DNA of 64,000 nucleotides, from the NCBI RefSeq assembly GCF_004916905.1, contig NZ_SDLV01000031.1, positions 62,001-126,000 on the forward strand. The letters run 5' to 3'. Both the position numbers and the translations under genes were made by a program. Below, piece by piece: positions 16,701-25,677 of this stretch (position 1 is the stretch's first letter; every line of letters begins with the position of its first letter). The DNA comes from Chryseobacterium candidae. Its GTDB lineage: Bacteria; Bacteroidota; Bacteroidia; Flavobacteriales; Weeksellaceae. The notes beneath the pieces were generated by a model. That model made no database searches. It had not been told where the DNA came from and saw only the letters and a list, made by a program, of their open reading frames with translations.

Positions 16701-18785
16701 AACTTCATCCTATCCAATGGAAACAGCCAGATTGCAGTTCAGTCTGAAAGCAATAGCCCAAGTAGTCCTTTGAACATTTCGTTGAAAGATTTTAAAATTG
16801 AAACCATTACGGAACTTATCAAAAAAGATACGGTTCTGGCAAGAGGAACTATCAACGGAACAGCCCAGCTCCGGGATGTAACGAAAAAAATGACTTTCAA
16901 TTCTGATCTGAATATTTCAGACTTAATTGTGTATGGAAGTCCTGTCGGAAATCTTGCTGTAAAAGTGAACAATGCTTCACCTAATATTTTAAATGCAGAC
17001 ATTGCCCTTTCCGGAAATAACAATGATGTAAAAATCCTTGGGGATTATAATACTTCTTCCAGTACTTTCGACCTGAATATGGCGATCAATCAGCTTCAGA
17101 TGAAGAGTATTCAAGGGTTTTCCATGAATGCCATTACCAATACGGAAGGATATCTTTCCGGAAATTTAAAAATCACAGGAACAGCTGCTCAACCCAATAT
17201 TTTAGGAAAAGTAAAATTCAATGATGCAGGGCTGGAAATAGCGAAAACAGGAAGTGACTTCAGACATCTGAGTGATGAAATAGATTTTACCAGCCGTGGA
17301 ATTGAGTTTGATAAATTCAAAATTAAAGATAAAGACGGAAATGCTCTTGTTGTAGACGGACAGGTGCTTACTCAAACTTATAGAGATTTTGCCTTCAATC
17401 TGAATGTAAATGCCAGAGATTTTAAAGTTGTTAATTCTGAAAAGACCAATGATGCCATGATGTATGGTGTACTTGCAATTGATGCCAGACTTCATATCCG
17501 TGGGAACCTTGATCTCCCTAAAGTAGACGGAAAACTGAATGTAGCAGACAACACGGACTTTACTTTTGTGCTACCTCAATCTTCCCCATCTTTACAGGAG
17601 AGAGATGGTATTGTAGAATTTGTGGATCAGGATCAGGTGGTTTTAAATAAAACAATTAAAGCAGATTCTCTGAACTCCAAAAGCCGTATCAAAGGGATGG
17701 ACATGAGTGTCAACATTGAAGTAAGCAAAGAAGCTAAACTCTCTATTATTATTGATAAAGTAAACGGTGATTTTGTAAAACTTCAGGGAGAGGCAGAATT
17801 AACCGGTGGTATTGACCCTTCCGGAAAAATGACGTTAGTAGGAGTTTATCAGGTGGAAAAAGGAAGCTACGATCTTTCTGTTAGTTTGCTTAAACGTAAG
17901 TTTGATATTCAGAAAGGCAGTACAATTACCTGGACAGGCGAACCTACTATGGCCCAAATGGATATTACGGCCATCTACAAAACAGAAGCTCCGCCAATTG
18001 ATCTTTTAGAGCAACAACTCAGTGGAAAAGCAGCTTCACTGATGAATCAGTATAAACAAAAAATTCCTTTCAATACTTTATTAAAAATGAAAGGTGAGCT
18101 TTTGAAACCACAACTCTCTTTTGACATTACTACTGATGAAAAAAATAATTCTGTTGCATCAACAGTCACCGAGGATGTGAATGCAAAACTCGCACAGCTC
18201 AGAACCCAGGAATCTGAAATGAACAAACAGGTATTTGCTTTATTGCTACTGAACCGTTTCATCGGCGAAAATCCATTTGAAAGCGGAGCCGGAATGTCTG
18301 CGGAAACCATGGCAAGACAGAGTGTGAGTAAGATCCTTTCTCAACAGTTGAATAATCTTGCTTCCGGACTTATCAAAGGGGTAGATCTTAACTTCGGGCT
18401 GGATTCTACGGAAGATTATTCCAGCGGAGAGAAAAACACCAGAACCGATCTGAATGTAGATATCAGTAAAAAATTACTGAACGACCGACTAAAAGTGACG
18501 GTAGGAAGTAATTTCGGACTGGAAGGCCAGGCACGTCAGAATGAAAATATGACCAATATTGCGGGTAATGTTTCCGTAGATTACAGTCTTTCCAAAGATG
18601 GAAGGTATATGCTGCGTGCTTATCGTAAGGACGAATATCAGGTGGCTCTTCAGGGGCAGATCATAGAGACAGGTGTAGGATTTATTATCACGTTGGATTA
18701 TGATAAATTCCGGGAGATTTTCCAGAAATCCAAAGATAAGAAGCAAAAAAAGAATCAAAATAATCAAGTGGTAGAATTTAAGTAA
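13758..18785 (+). CDS. tamB: Translocation/assembly module protein TamB
   Basis: About 1,675 residues from a TTG at 13758; the next residues KLKINTTKLLRRTAI lead straight into a single membrane anchor (FISILVLITLLILSLRLPA), and an earlier TTG at 13683 would place the start upstream of the likely -7 element. The body is a long repeat of amphipathic beta-strands forming the lipid-conducting groove of AsmA/TamB proteins that bridge inner and outer membranes. The last 450 residues match the DUF490/TamB C-terminal domain. It overlaps tamL by one base (TAATG), so the two are translationally coupled and form the envelope transport or assembly pair. Confidence 0.9.
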   Translation: MKLKINTTKLLRRTAITFISILVLITLLILSLRLPAVQNFIKDKLVVYLEKKIKTPVSLERVYIGFPNSLVMENLYLKGQDVDTLLAVKKLNVGLHMMKLLNSTADITSVNMEGARANVVRKPDGKFNFDYIIDAFASSDKEESPSKPFIISLDKINLKDVGVTFNDQQSKNDIQLYFTSFDTRVKTFDLSKNNYAVNDINLDGLKLKLKQGLVEEVASKVEKKVDSLNDKKPMNIGLRGIKLTHFDIDYGDENTKTFAKVIFKELSTKVNKLDLENNAYNVSNVFLSGADINANLYLPAQNANPKNTKEPEVSKASDQDKAMKLLLGKLILNDVKVNYNNTAIAPTQQGMDFNHLHFSKMNVEVRSFKMENNTFAGTVNSAEIKERRGLDIQKFNTDFVYAEKEAYLKDLYLQTPKTILRDEVILNYNSINDLSKNLGAVKISANIKDSKIGFSDILNLVPTLKNTVPFNKYPNAVLNVNANVKGSVNDLFIQDLKVSGLDQLRIMASGKIKNAMNPDQLYYDLRIGEFSSGAKTIFNLVPKNTIPSNISLPSHFSIKGNAKGTTKVVSTDLNLYSTLGNAAIIAQVDMRRKNHELYDVKANLQGIQVGKLIQNKDIGPVTAQIAAKGESFDFKNANADLKGHVASAVYKGYRYQNMNLTGKINKGAYHVILDSKDPNASLQLTASGVYDEKNPTVKVNGEVIKLDVNKLGFYEKPMIIAGKIDGDFTSLDPNNLNGFLNLKDFAFSDTKEVYPVQEVNLKASSTNDSTQIIFNSQIADIELKGKYKLTQIFGALTKTVNQYYQFQKPDKKQKIDPGQHFTFTAKIKNDDLIRKFVPDLKDFETINLVGNYDADSQKIEIDGQIPRLLYGENTIEKGALKVTNENQALQYSLNVAALKSSSFSLNKINIDGDVADNTIRYNVTTKDEKDATQFLIAGNAKSLNDITEISLNPNGLKLNYTDWNVAENNKIQISNKGILADNFILSNGNSQIAVQSESNSPSSPLNISLKDFKIETITELIKKDTVLARGTINGTAQLRDVTKKMTFNSDLNISDLIVYGSPVGNLAVKVNNASPNILNADIALSGNNNDVKILGDYNTSSSTFDLNMAINQLQMKSIQGFSMNAITNTEGYLSGNLKITGTAAQPNILGKVKFNDAGLEIAKTGSDFRHLSDEIDFTSRGIEFDKFKIKDKDGNALVVDGQVLTQTYRDFAFNLNVNARDFKVVNSEKTNDAMMYGVLAIDARLHIRGNLDLPKVDGKLNVADNTDFTFVLPQSSPSLQERDGIVEFVDQDQVVLNKTIKADSLNSKSRIKGMDMSVNIEVSKEAKLSIIIDKVNGDFVKLQGEAELTGGIDPSGKMTLVGVYQVEKGSYDLSVSLLKRKFDIQKGSTITWTGEPTMAQMDITAIYKTEAPPIDLLEQQLSGKAASLMNQYKQKIPFNTLLKMKGELLKPQLSFDITTDEKNNSVASTVTEDVNAKLAQLRTQESEMNKQVFALLLLNRFIGENPFESGAGMSAETMARQSVSKILSQQLNNLASGLIKGVDLNFGLDSTEDYSSGEKNTRTDLNVDISKKLLNDRLKVTVGSNFGLEGQARQNENMTNIAGNVSVDYSLSKDGRYMLRAYRKDEYQVALQGQIIETGVGFIITLDYDKFREIFQKSKDKKQKKNQNNQVVEFK

Positions 18786-21112
18786 TGAATAATAAGTTCC
18801 AAATATATTGTAAGTATCTGTTGGTTTCCGGAATGGCATCCACAGTAGTCTCGTGCAGCAATACAAGGTTTTTGAAAGAAGGACAGATGCTGTATACAGG
18901 AGCCAAGGTAAAGATTGAAAACGATACGATTTCAAAAAAAGAAAAAAAAGATCTTCAGGCTGCATTGGAAGCTAATCTCACCCCAAAACCCAATTCAACA
19001 TTTTTGGGAATGCGTCCTAAGCTGTATTTTTATAATATCGCCAAAGAACCCAAAAAAGATAAAGGTTTTAATTACTGGCTAAAATATAAAATGGGTGAAA
19101 AGCCTGTATTATTAGCAGATGTAGACCGTGAGTTCAACAAAAATATTATTGAAAATTATTCTGAAAACAAGGGATATTTCAATGCCAAAGCTTCTTATGA
19201 TACGGTATCGAAGAATAAAAAGGCTCAGGTTATTTATACCTTAAGACCAGGTTCACGCTATCTTATTGATGGTGTAAAGTTCCAGAAGGATTCTACCTTG
19301 GTAAATCAGGAAATTCAAGGTTTAACGAAAAGAACGTTTCTTAAAAACGGAAAGCCATTTGATCTGGATGTCATCAAAGCAGAAAGAGAAAGAATTGATA
19401 ATGGTTTAAAAGAAAGAGGTTTTTATTATTTCCATCCTGATAATATTATCGTTCAGGCAGACAGTACAGTAAGCAAGAATCATAAAGTAGAACTTAATGT
19501 AAAGCTGAAAGACAATACTCCTGACTTAGCAACCCAGCAATTCAGCATTAATAATGTTATTGTATTTCCCAATTACAATATTCAGGATGTAAAAGAGGGA
19601 AAATACAGCATTCCGATGAATAAAGACTCTCTTTCAAAATACGCTTTTGATGATATTTACGTCATTGATCCTCAGCATAAATTTAAGCCGAAGATTTTTG
19701 ACAGAGCTTTATATTTCAAAAAAGGTGATCTTTACAATCGTTCCAATCATAATCTGACACTGAACAGATTGATCAGTCTAGGTGTCTTCAAATTTGTAAA
19801 AAATGAATTCGTTGTTTCAGATTCATTAAGCCATAAGTTTGATGCTTATTATTTATTAACTCCAAGACAAATCCAGTCACTTCGTCTGGAAGCGTTGGGA
19901 AGAACAAACTCTGCGAACTATGCAGGTAGTGAGCTTAATCTGAACTGGACCCACCGAAATTTCTTCAGGGGGGCAGAACAATTCAAGGCAGCAATCTTCG
20001 GCGCTTTTGATTTTCAGATGGGAGGATCTCAGGATGCCAATAATATTTTCCGTGCAGGAGCGAATGCACAGCTTTCTATTCCAAGAATTGTTGCACCATT
20101 CCGTTTTCATTCTTCAAGTGAGTTTGTTCCGAGAACCAACATTACATTAGGATATGAATTCCAGAACAGAACACAATATTATACTTTAAATAACTTCACC
20201 GGATCATTCGGATATTTATGGAAAGAAAATGCCAGAAAAGAACATGATCTGAAAGTGATTGATATTACTTTGGTATCCCCTGCAAATGTTACGGAAGAAT
20301 ATAAAACTAAATCTGCCGGAAATCCTGCCATGCAGAGAATTGTACAAAAACAGCTTATTTTTGGACCAACCTATTCTTACACCTACACCAACACGATGCT
20401 TCCAAAGACCAATACCGTTTATTATAAAGGGACGCTTGATCTTGCAGGAAATATTACAGGGTTGGTAACAGGAGCCGATGTAAAAAAAGATAAGGAAAAG
20501 AAAATATTTGGAATTCCTTTCAGCCAGTATGTAAAGATTGAAAACGATTTCAGATTCTATCATAAGTTCACTGAAAAATCTTCACTGGCAACGAGATTTA
20601 TCGGAGGAATTGCCTATCCATACGGAAATTCAGAGTATATTCCTTTCTCCAAGCAGTTTTTCTCAGGAGGTAGTAACAGTATCAGAGCATTCCGTGCGAG
20701 AACATTAGGACCGGGAAGTTTTGATCCAAGAACGCTGGAACCGGGTACTTATTTTGACCAATCCGGAGATATCAAACTGGAATTAAATGCGGAGTACCGT
20801 GCTAATCTTTATAAATTTTTAAATGCTGCCGTTTTTGTAGATGCCGGAAATATCTGGCTGCTTCACGATGATGATACGAGACCCGGCGCTAAATTTTCAA
20901 AAGACTTTTTAAATGAAATTGCGGTGGGAGCTGGAGTAGGTCTGAGACTGGATTTTTCTATCCTGATTCTGAGACTTGACCTTGCGATGCCACTGAGAGT
21001 TCCCTACTATCAGAAAGGGGACAGATGGGCCTTCGATAAAATTAATTTCGGAGACTCAAACTGGAGAAAAGATAATCTTGTCCTAAATATTGCCATCGGA
21101 TATCCTTTTTAA
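18785..21112 (+). CDS. tamL: Omp85-family lipoprotein TamL (TamA-like)
   Basis: A 775-residue outer-membrane protein. The N-terminus carries a type II signal peptide with acylated Cys24 (STVVSCSN), unlike proteobacterial TamA, and fits the TamL variant described for flavobacteria. POTRA-like modules fill about residues 40-330 (for example RPGSRYLIDGVKF), and a 16-strand Omp85 barrel the rest, with the diagnostic FSGGSNSIRAFRARTLGPG (loop 6 motif) and the final strand LVLNIAIGYPF. Coupled to tamB by overlap. It acts with TamB in outer-membrane protein or lipid handling. Confidence 0.9.
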   Translation: MNNKFQIYCKYLLVSGMASTVVSCSNTRFLKEGQMLYTGAKVKIENDTISKKEKKDLQAALEANLTPKPNSTFLGMRPKLYFYNIAKEPKKDKGFNYWLKYKMGEKPVLLADVDREFNKNIIENYSENKGYFNAKASYDTVSKNKKAQVIYTLRPGSRYLIDGVKFQKDSTLVNQEIQGLTKRTFLKNGKPFDLDVIKAERERIDNGLKERGFYYFHPDNIIVQADSTVSKNHKVELNVKLKDNTPDLATQQFSINNVIVFPNYNIQDVKEGKYSIPMNKDSLSKYAFDDIYVIDPQHKFKPKIFDRALYFKKGDLYNRSNHNLTLNRLISLGVFKFVKNEFVVSDSLSHKFDAYYLLTPRQIQSLRLEALGRTNSANYAGSELNLNWTHRNFFRGAEQFKAAIFGAFDFQMGGSQDANNIFRAGANAQLSIPRIVAPFRFHSSSEFVPRTNITLGYEFQNRTQYYTLNNFTGSFGYLWKENARKEHDLKVIDITLVSPANVTEEYKTKSAGNPAMQRIVQKQLIFGPTYSYTYTNTMLPKTNTVYYKGTLDLAGNITGLVTGADVKKDKEKKIFGIPFSQYVKIENDFRFYHKFTEKSSLATRFIGGIAYPYGNSEYIPFSKQFFSGGSNSIRAFRARTLGPGSFDPRTLEPGTYFDQSGDIKLELNAEYRANLYKFLNAAVFVDAGNIWLLHDDDTRPGAKFSKDFLNEIAVGAGVGLRLDFSILILRLDLAMPLRVPYYQKGDRWAFDKINFGDSNWRKDNLVLNIAIGYPF

Positions 21113-21113
21113 T

Positions 21114-22055
21114 ATGATCAAAACAGCTAAATTCTTCTGGGAAGTTCTGAAAGATACGTTTACTGAATGGAACAATTCTTCTGCATCAAAAGATTCAGCA
21201 AGTCTTGCGTATTATGCCATCTTTTCTATTCCGGGATTATTAATCATTATCATCTGGGTACTTGGAAATTTCTTCGGCGAAGAAGCTATCCGCGGACAGA
21301 TCAGCACGCAAATCAGCGGGATTATGGGCCCGGATGTGGCTAAAAGTATTGAGGGGATGCTCGCAGGTGCTTTGATTGACAAAAAGAATGTTTTTATGAA
21401 AGCTGTGGGAGTAGGATCATTGGTTTTTGGTTCTACTACTCTTTTCTTTCAACTACAGCATACGTTAAATACCCTTTGGGAAGTAGAAGCTGCCCCCAAA
21501 AAAGCACTGGTCAAATTCTTATTAGACAGAGCCAATTCTTTAGGAATGATTCTTATTCTGGGATTTCTTCTGATGATCACCATGGTTTTGTCTTCTCTGA
21601 TTAGTCTTTTTAATACGATTATCACCCAATATTTTGGCTTTGAAACCTATATGCTGGTAGAAACCGTAAATTTTGCCGTAGGTTTTGGCCTTGTCATGCT
21701 CTTGTTTGCTTTAATGTTTAAAGTACTGCCTGATGTTTTGGTGAGCTGGAAACCGGTATGGAAAGGAGCGTTCCTGACTACAGTTTTATTTACACTCGGA
21801 AAATTTTTATTAAGTCTTTATTTTAATCAGATAAAACCTACTTCAGCCTTCGGAGCTGCCGGGACGGTTATTCTGATAATGATGTGGATCAATTATTCCT
21901 GTATGCTGATATTCTTCGGCGCAGAATTCACTAAAGTGTATACCTACAAAAAAGGCTATAAAGTGATTCTTTCCAAACATGCACGATGGACTCCTGCTAA
22001 ATTGTATGCAGATAGTTTGAAACAGATGCATGGACAGGATAATGACAAAACATAA
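21114..22055 (+). CDS. YihY/BrkB-family membrane protein
   Basis: The ATG at 21114 is one base after the tamL stop and is preferred to a TTG at 21090 inside tamL. The 313-residue protein has six membrane helices (for example FSIPGLLIIIIWVLGNFFG, LGMILILGFLLMITMVLSSL, FFGAEFTKVYTYKKG at the end of the last helix). The STTLFFQLQHTLNTLWEV stretch is typical of YihY. Recent proteobacterial work links YihY to envelope lipid homeostasis together with AsmA-like proteins, which suits the tamB-tamL operon; the exact role here is inference. Confidence 0.85.
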   Translation: MIKTAKFFWEVLKDTFTEWNNSSASKDSASLAYYAIFSIPGLLIIIIWVLGNFFGEEAIRGQISTQISGIMGPDVAKSIEGMLAGALIDKKNVFMKAVGVGSLVFGSTTLFFQLQHTLNTLWEVEAAPKKALVKFLLDRANSLGMILILGFLLMITMVLSSLISLFNTIITQYFGFETYMLVETVNFAVGFGLVMLLFALMFKVLPDVLVSWKPVWKGAFLTTVLFTLGKFLLSLYFNQIKPTSAFGAAGTVILIMMWINYSCMLIFFGAEFTKVYTYKKGYKVILSKHARWTPAKLYADSLKQMHGQDNDKT

Positions 22056-22113
22056 ACTCGGGTTTCGGGATTCTGGTTACGCTGATACGAGATTATTAAT
22101 TCTCATATATAAA

Positions 22114-22147
22114 AAAGCCTCCCGAATTTTTCAGGAGGCTTTCTGTT
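22114..22147. terminator. Bidirectional terminator between yihY-type gene and argS
   Basis: AAAGCCTCC (22114-22122) pairs with GGAGGCTTT (22134-22142) with A and T runs on both sides, so it can serve both convergent genes. Confidence 0.88.
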
Positions 22148-22148
22148 T

Positions 22149-23909
22149 TTACATTCTGTTTACTGTTCCGATTCCCAGGAGTTCCAACGATTTTTTGATC
22201 GTCTTTCCTACGATATCTGAGATATTTAAACGGAATTGTTTTACATTTTCATCTTCCTGATTCAGGATAGGATTATTCTGATAGAAAGAGTTGTATGCTT
22301 TCACAAGATCATATACATAATTTGCTACTAAAGCAGGGCTTAATGTTTCTGCTGATTTAGCCACTACAGTTTTAAAGTTGGCCAGCTGCATAATCAATTC
22401 TTTTTCAGACTGATTCAATTCAGTATCAGCAGTTTCTGTCTGTAAAGCACCTGCTTTAGACAATAATGACTGAATACGCGCATAAGTATATTGAATAAAC
22501 GGACCTGTATTTCCGTTGAAATCAATACTTTCTGCAGGGTTAAATAACATCTTTTTCTTAGGATCTACTTTCAGCATGAAATATTTCAGTGCCCCCAATC
22601 CTACTGTTTCATAAGATGCTTCTTTATCTTCTTCTGAAAGGGTTTCCATTTTTCCTAATTCCTGAGCTTTAGATTTTGCTGTTTCATACATTTCCTGCAT
22701 CAGGTCATCTGCATCTACTACAGTTCCTTCACGGGATTTCATTTTACCTTCAGGGAGTTCTACCATTCCGTAAGAAAGGTGGAACAACTGCTCTGCCCAT
22801 TCATATCCTAATTTTTTCAGGATTTTAAATAAAACCTGGAAGTGATAATCCTGTTCGTTTCCTACAGTATAGATCAGTTTCTGAATATTATTTTGCTTAA
22901 AACGCTCCACAGCTGTACCAAGATCCTGAGTCATGTAGACTGAGGTACCGTCTGAACGTAATAATAATTTCTGATCTAACCCTTCGTCAGTAAGGTCACA
23001 CCAAACAGAACCGTCTTCTTTTTGATACAGAACTCCTTTCTCCAATCCAGCCTGAATAAGATCTTTTCCTAAAATATAGGTATTGCTTTCATATTGAACC
23101 TGGTCAAAATCAACGCCTAATCTTTTATAGGTTTCATTGAATCCTTTATAAACCCAAGAATTCATTTCTGCCCAAAGCGCTCTTACTGTTTCATCACCAT
23201 TTTCCCAATCCAACAGCATTTTCTGAGCTTGTTTCATCAACGGAGCCTCTTTTTTAGCCTGCTCTTCTCCTACACCCTGGCCTACTAAATCTGCAATTTC
23301 TTTTTTGTAGTTTTTGTCAAATTCTACGTAATAGTTTCCTACAAATTTGTCTCCTTTGGTATTGGTAGTTTCAGGAGTTTCTCCATGTCCGAATTTCTCC
23401 CAGGCCAGCATAGATTTACAGATATGAATACCTCTGTCATTGATGATCTGAGTTTTGATTACTTCATATCCCGCTTCTTTTAAAATCTGGGCTACCGAGA
23501 AACCTAATAAATTATTTCTGATATGTCCTAAGTGTAGCGGCTTATTGGTATTCGGAGAAGAATATTCTACCATTACCGTAGCATTTTTCTTTTCTATAGT
23601 TGAAAAATTCTTGGTTACGGATCTGAAATTGTCTACAAATAACAGGTTCTTTACCTTTACATTAAGGAAACCTTTTACTACGTTAAAGCTTTCGAAAAGC
23701 TCTGTCTGCTCTGTCAAAGCTTCACCTAATTCAACCCCGATACTCTCAGGATTTTTTTTCAATTGTTTAACCAACGGAAAAGTGACAATAGTAAAATCTC
23801 CCTCAAATTCCGTTTTATTTTCCTGAACTTCCAACTTAATGTCTTTTAACTGATATACGTTTAAAATGACTTCTGAAAGTTTTTTTTCTATAATATCTTT
23901 AATATTCAT
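22149..23909 (-). CDS. argS: Arginyl-tRNA synthetase
   Basis: A 586-residue class I aminoacyl-tRNA synthetase. An N-terminal Add-1 domain (residues about 1-95) precedes the catalytic domain with the HIGH-type motif HLGH at 126-129 inside SSPNTNKPLHLGHIRNN. A KMSK-like segment GKMKSREGT lies near residue 390. The C-terminal anticodon-binding DALR domain ends KKSLELLGIGTVNRM. It charges tRNA-Arg; like other ArgRS it needs bound tRNA for amino-acid activation. Single gene with its own promoter. Confidence 0.97.
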   Translation of the reverse strand: MNIKDIIEKKLSEVILNVYQLKDIKLEVQENKTEFEGDFTIVTFPLVKQLKKNPESIGVELGEALTEQTELFESFNVVKGFLNVKVKNLLFVDNFRSVTKNFSTIEKKNATVMVEYSSPNTNKPLHLGHIRNNLLGFSVAQILKEAGYEVIKTQIINDRGIHICKSMLAWEKFGHGETPETTNTKGDKFVGNYYVEFDKNYKKEIADLVGQGVGEEQAKKEAPLMKQAQKMLLDWENGDETVRALWAEMNSWVYKGFNETYKRLGVDFDQVQYESNTYILGKDLIQAGLEKGVLYQKEDGSVWCDLTDEGLDQKLLLRSDGTSVYMTQDLGTAVERFKQNNIQKLIYTVGNEQDYHFQVLFKILKKLGYEWAEQLFHLSYGMVELPEGKMKSREGTVVDADDLMQEMYETAKSKAQELGKMETLSEEDKEASYETVGLGALKYFMLKVDPKKKMLFNPAESIDFNGNTGPFIQYTYARIQSLLSKAGALQTETADTELNQSEKELIMQLANFKTVVAKSAETLSPALVANYVYDLVKAYNSFYQNNPILNQEDENVKQFRLNISDIVGKTIKKSLELLGIGTVNRM

Positions 23910-23982
23910 GTTTCTAAATTCTCTTTTTAATGCTTATCACTGATACATTTTTAAAGTGTGTTTCAGCTCAAAATCTGAGTTA

Positions 23983-23990
23983 CAAATATA
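23983..23990 (-). promoter_or_regulatory. -7 element of argS
   Basis: On the minus strand TATATTTG matches TAnnTTTG, about 74 bases before the argS ATG. Confidence 0.5.
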
Positions 23991-23999
23991 CGGAAATAA

Positions 24000-24020
24000 A
24001 AAAACCGCCCGAAGGCGGTA
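24000..24020 (-). terminator. Terminator of the first susCD operon
   Basis: ACCGCC (24004-24009) and GGCGGT (24014-24019) form a tight hairpin followed on the minus strand by a T run. An almost identical sequence ends the second susCD pair at 30313-30328. Confidence 0.85.
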
Positions 24021-24046
24021 TCACATGAATATTATTAAAATACATG

Positions 24047-25672
24047 CTAGTTTTTATCCCAAATTAGTTTTGTATTCATTTTATCTCCTCCAATAGCATT
24101 AGATGCAGCTTGATAATTCGCTGTGTTTAATGTTTGTACAGTTGTTGGATAAAATAATCTTGTAGGCAAATCAGTCAGTCCTGCAATTAGAGATGTAAAA
24201 GTATAAGTTGTATTACCTCCAGAAGCTACATTAAGAGTACCAGTCTGCCCAGGTAACAATAGCATGTTTGGATATCCTGTTCTTCTATATTCTGCCCATG
24301 CTTCATATGGCTGCATAAACAACGAAATATATTTCTGAGTTAAAACATTTGCTTTAGAAGCTGCTGGTAAGGCAGAAACAAAGCTACTAATTGTTGCTGC
24401 ATTTACTCCCCATTTTTCCATTGATGCCTTTACTCCGTTTACGTAATTAGTTTGTGACCAACCGTTTGCTTCACTTAATAAAAATTCAACTTCAGAATAC
24501 TCCATTAAAATTTCAGTATAATCTGGCTTTAAAATATTCTTGCTAAAAAAGTTTGAACTTGCGGCTTGGCTAGGAGCTAAAGAGCTAGGAACTCCATAAG
24601 GCATACCTTTAAAATCATTAGGATCTGTAGATTCAGTAATTGAACCATCAAGAATTCTATCTTTAAGTGATTTATTAGTACCATCTGCCAATTCTGCTGC
24701 ACTCAATTTCGATTTTGTAGCGTATTTAAATAATCTTGGATCTAAACCAAAATTTCCACTATTACCTTTCAATAGATCTACAAAAGTTTTAGAAACAGAA
24801 AAATCTGATCTGACTCTAAAATTATCATATAAAGGAGAAGGATTAACAAGGTTATTTTCATAAGTTACTCCCACATTATCAGCATTCGACGTCATCACTC
24901 CGGAAGCAATAGCATCAGCAATATGTGCCTCAGCACCAGGAACAACTCCTTTTACTCTAGTTGCAACTCTTAATCTCAAAGAGTTAGCAAATTTCTTAAG
25001 CTTAATTCCTTTACTTGTTCTAATATTATTATTTAAGTATGAAAACAAGTTATCCCCTTTACTAAACACAGACTGATTTTCATCAATCATCGCAGCTGCT
25101 TCTTTTAATTCTTTCATGATATCAGCATATACCTTTTGTTGACTTGCAAATTTAGGCTGCAAAGTTGTATCTATATTTAATGCCTGAAAGTCAGCATCTT
25201 TATTTCCATAAGACCAATATGGGATATCTCCATATGAATCTACTAAATTAAGAAATACATAAGATAACATTACTCGTGCTGCTGCAATCTGATTTTTATT
25301 TGGACCATATAATGCCATCTGTACACTTGTAGCCGGATCGGTATTAAGATCTATAATCTGTTTATAATCTTGTGCTACTCTATAAGAAAAACTCCACAAT
25401 GCATCCCCTGTTGATAACCTATATTGATATCTATCCTCCTCTGTATAGGCTCGCTGAGCAGAATACTGTACCCAAGGCAATACTATTCTTCCTGATTGCC
25501 ATTCATCTCTTGTATTATCCATTAACTCTTTATTAGCACCGTTAAATATACCGTAACTTAATGGCTTATCAGTTGAGTTGGGATTAATATCTATCTCATC
25601 GAATTTATCTGCACAACTATTTGAAATAAATGTTACTGTTAAAACAGATAATATTAAAAATATTTTTTTCAT
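24047..25672 (-). CDS. SusD/RagB-family nutrient-binding lipoprotein (pair 1)
   Basis: A 541-residue outer-membrane lipoprotein. The signal peptide MKKIFLILSVLTVTFISNSC gives an acylated Cys20. The rest is a helical, TPR-like SusD fold of the SusD-like_2 type (LVDSYGDIPYWSYG, KFANSLRLRVATRVKG, EVEFLLSEANGW, QPYEAWAEYRRTGYPNML). SusD proteins form the lid over the SusC pore and capture oligomeric substrates. It lies five bases past its SusC partner. No enzyme gene is attached, so no substrate can be assigned; the QPYEAWAEYRRTG class is often met in peptide- or glycan-uptake pairs. Confidence 0.93.
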   Translation of the reverse strand: MKKIFLILSVLTVTFISNSCADKFDEIDINPNSTDKPLSYGIFNGANKELMDNTRDEWQSGRIVLPWVQYSAQRAYTEEDRYQYRLSTGDALWSFSYRVAQDYKQIIDLNTDPATSVQMALYGPNKNQIAAARVMLSYVFLNLVDSYGDIPYWSYGNKDADFQALNIDTTLQPKFASQQKVYADIMKELKEAAAMIDENQSVFSKGDNLFSYLNNNIRTSKGIKLKKFANSLRLRVATRVKGVVPGAEAHIADAIASGVMTSNADNVGVTYENNLVNPSPLYDNFRVRSDFSVSKTFVDLLKGNSGNFGLDPRLFKYATKSKLSAAELADGTNKSLKDRILDGSITESTDPNDFKGMPYGVPSSLAPSQAASSNFFSKNILKPDYTEILMEYSEVEFLLSEANGWSQTNYVNGVKASMEKWGVNAATISSFVSALPAASKANVLTQKYISLFMQPYEAWAEYRRTGYPNMLLLPGQTGTLNVASGGNTTYTFTSLIAGLTDLPTRLFYPTTVQTLNTANYQAASNAIGGDKMNTKLIWDKN

Positions 25673-25677
25673 TTTAG

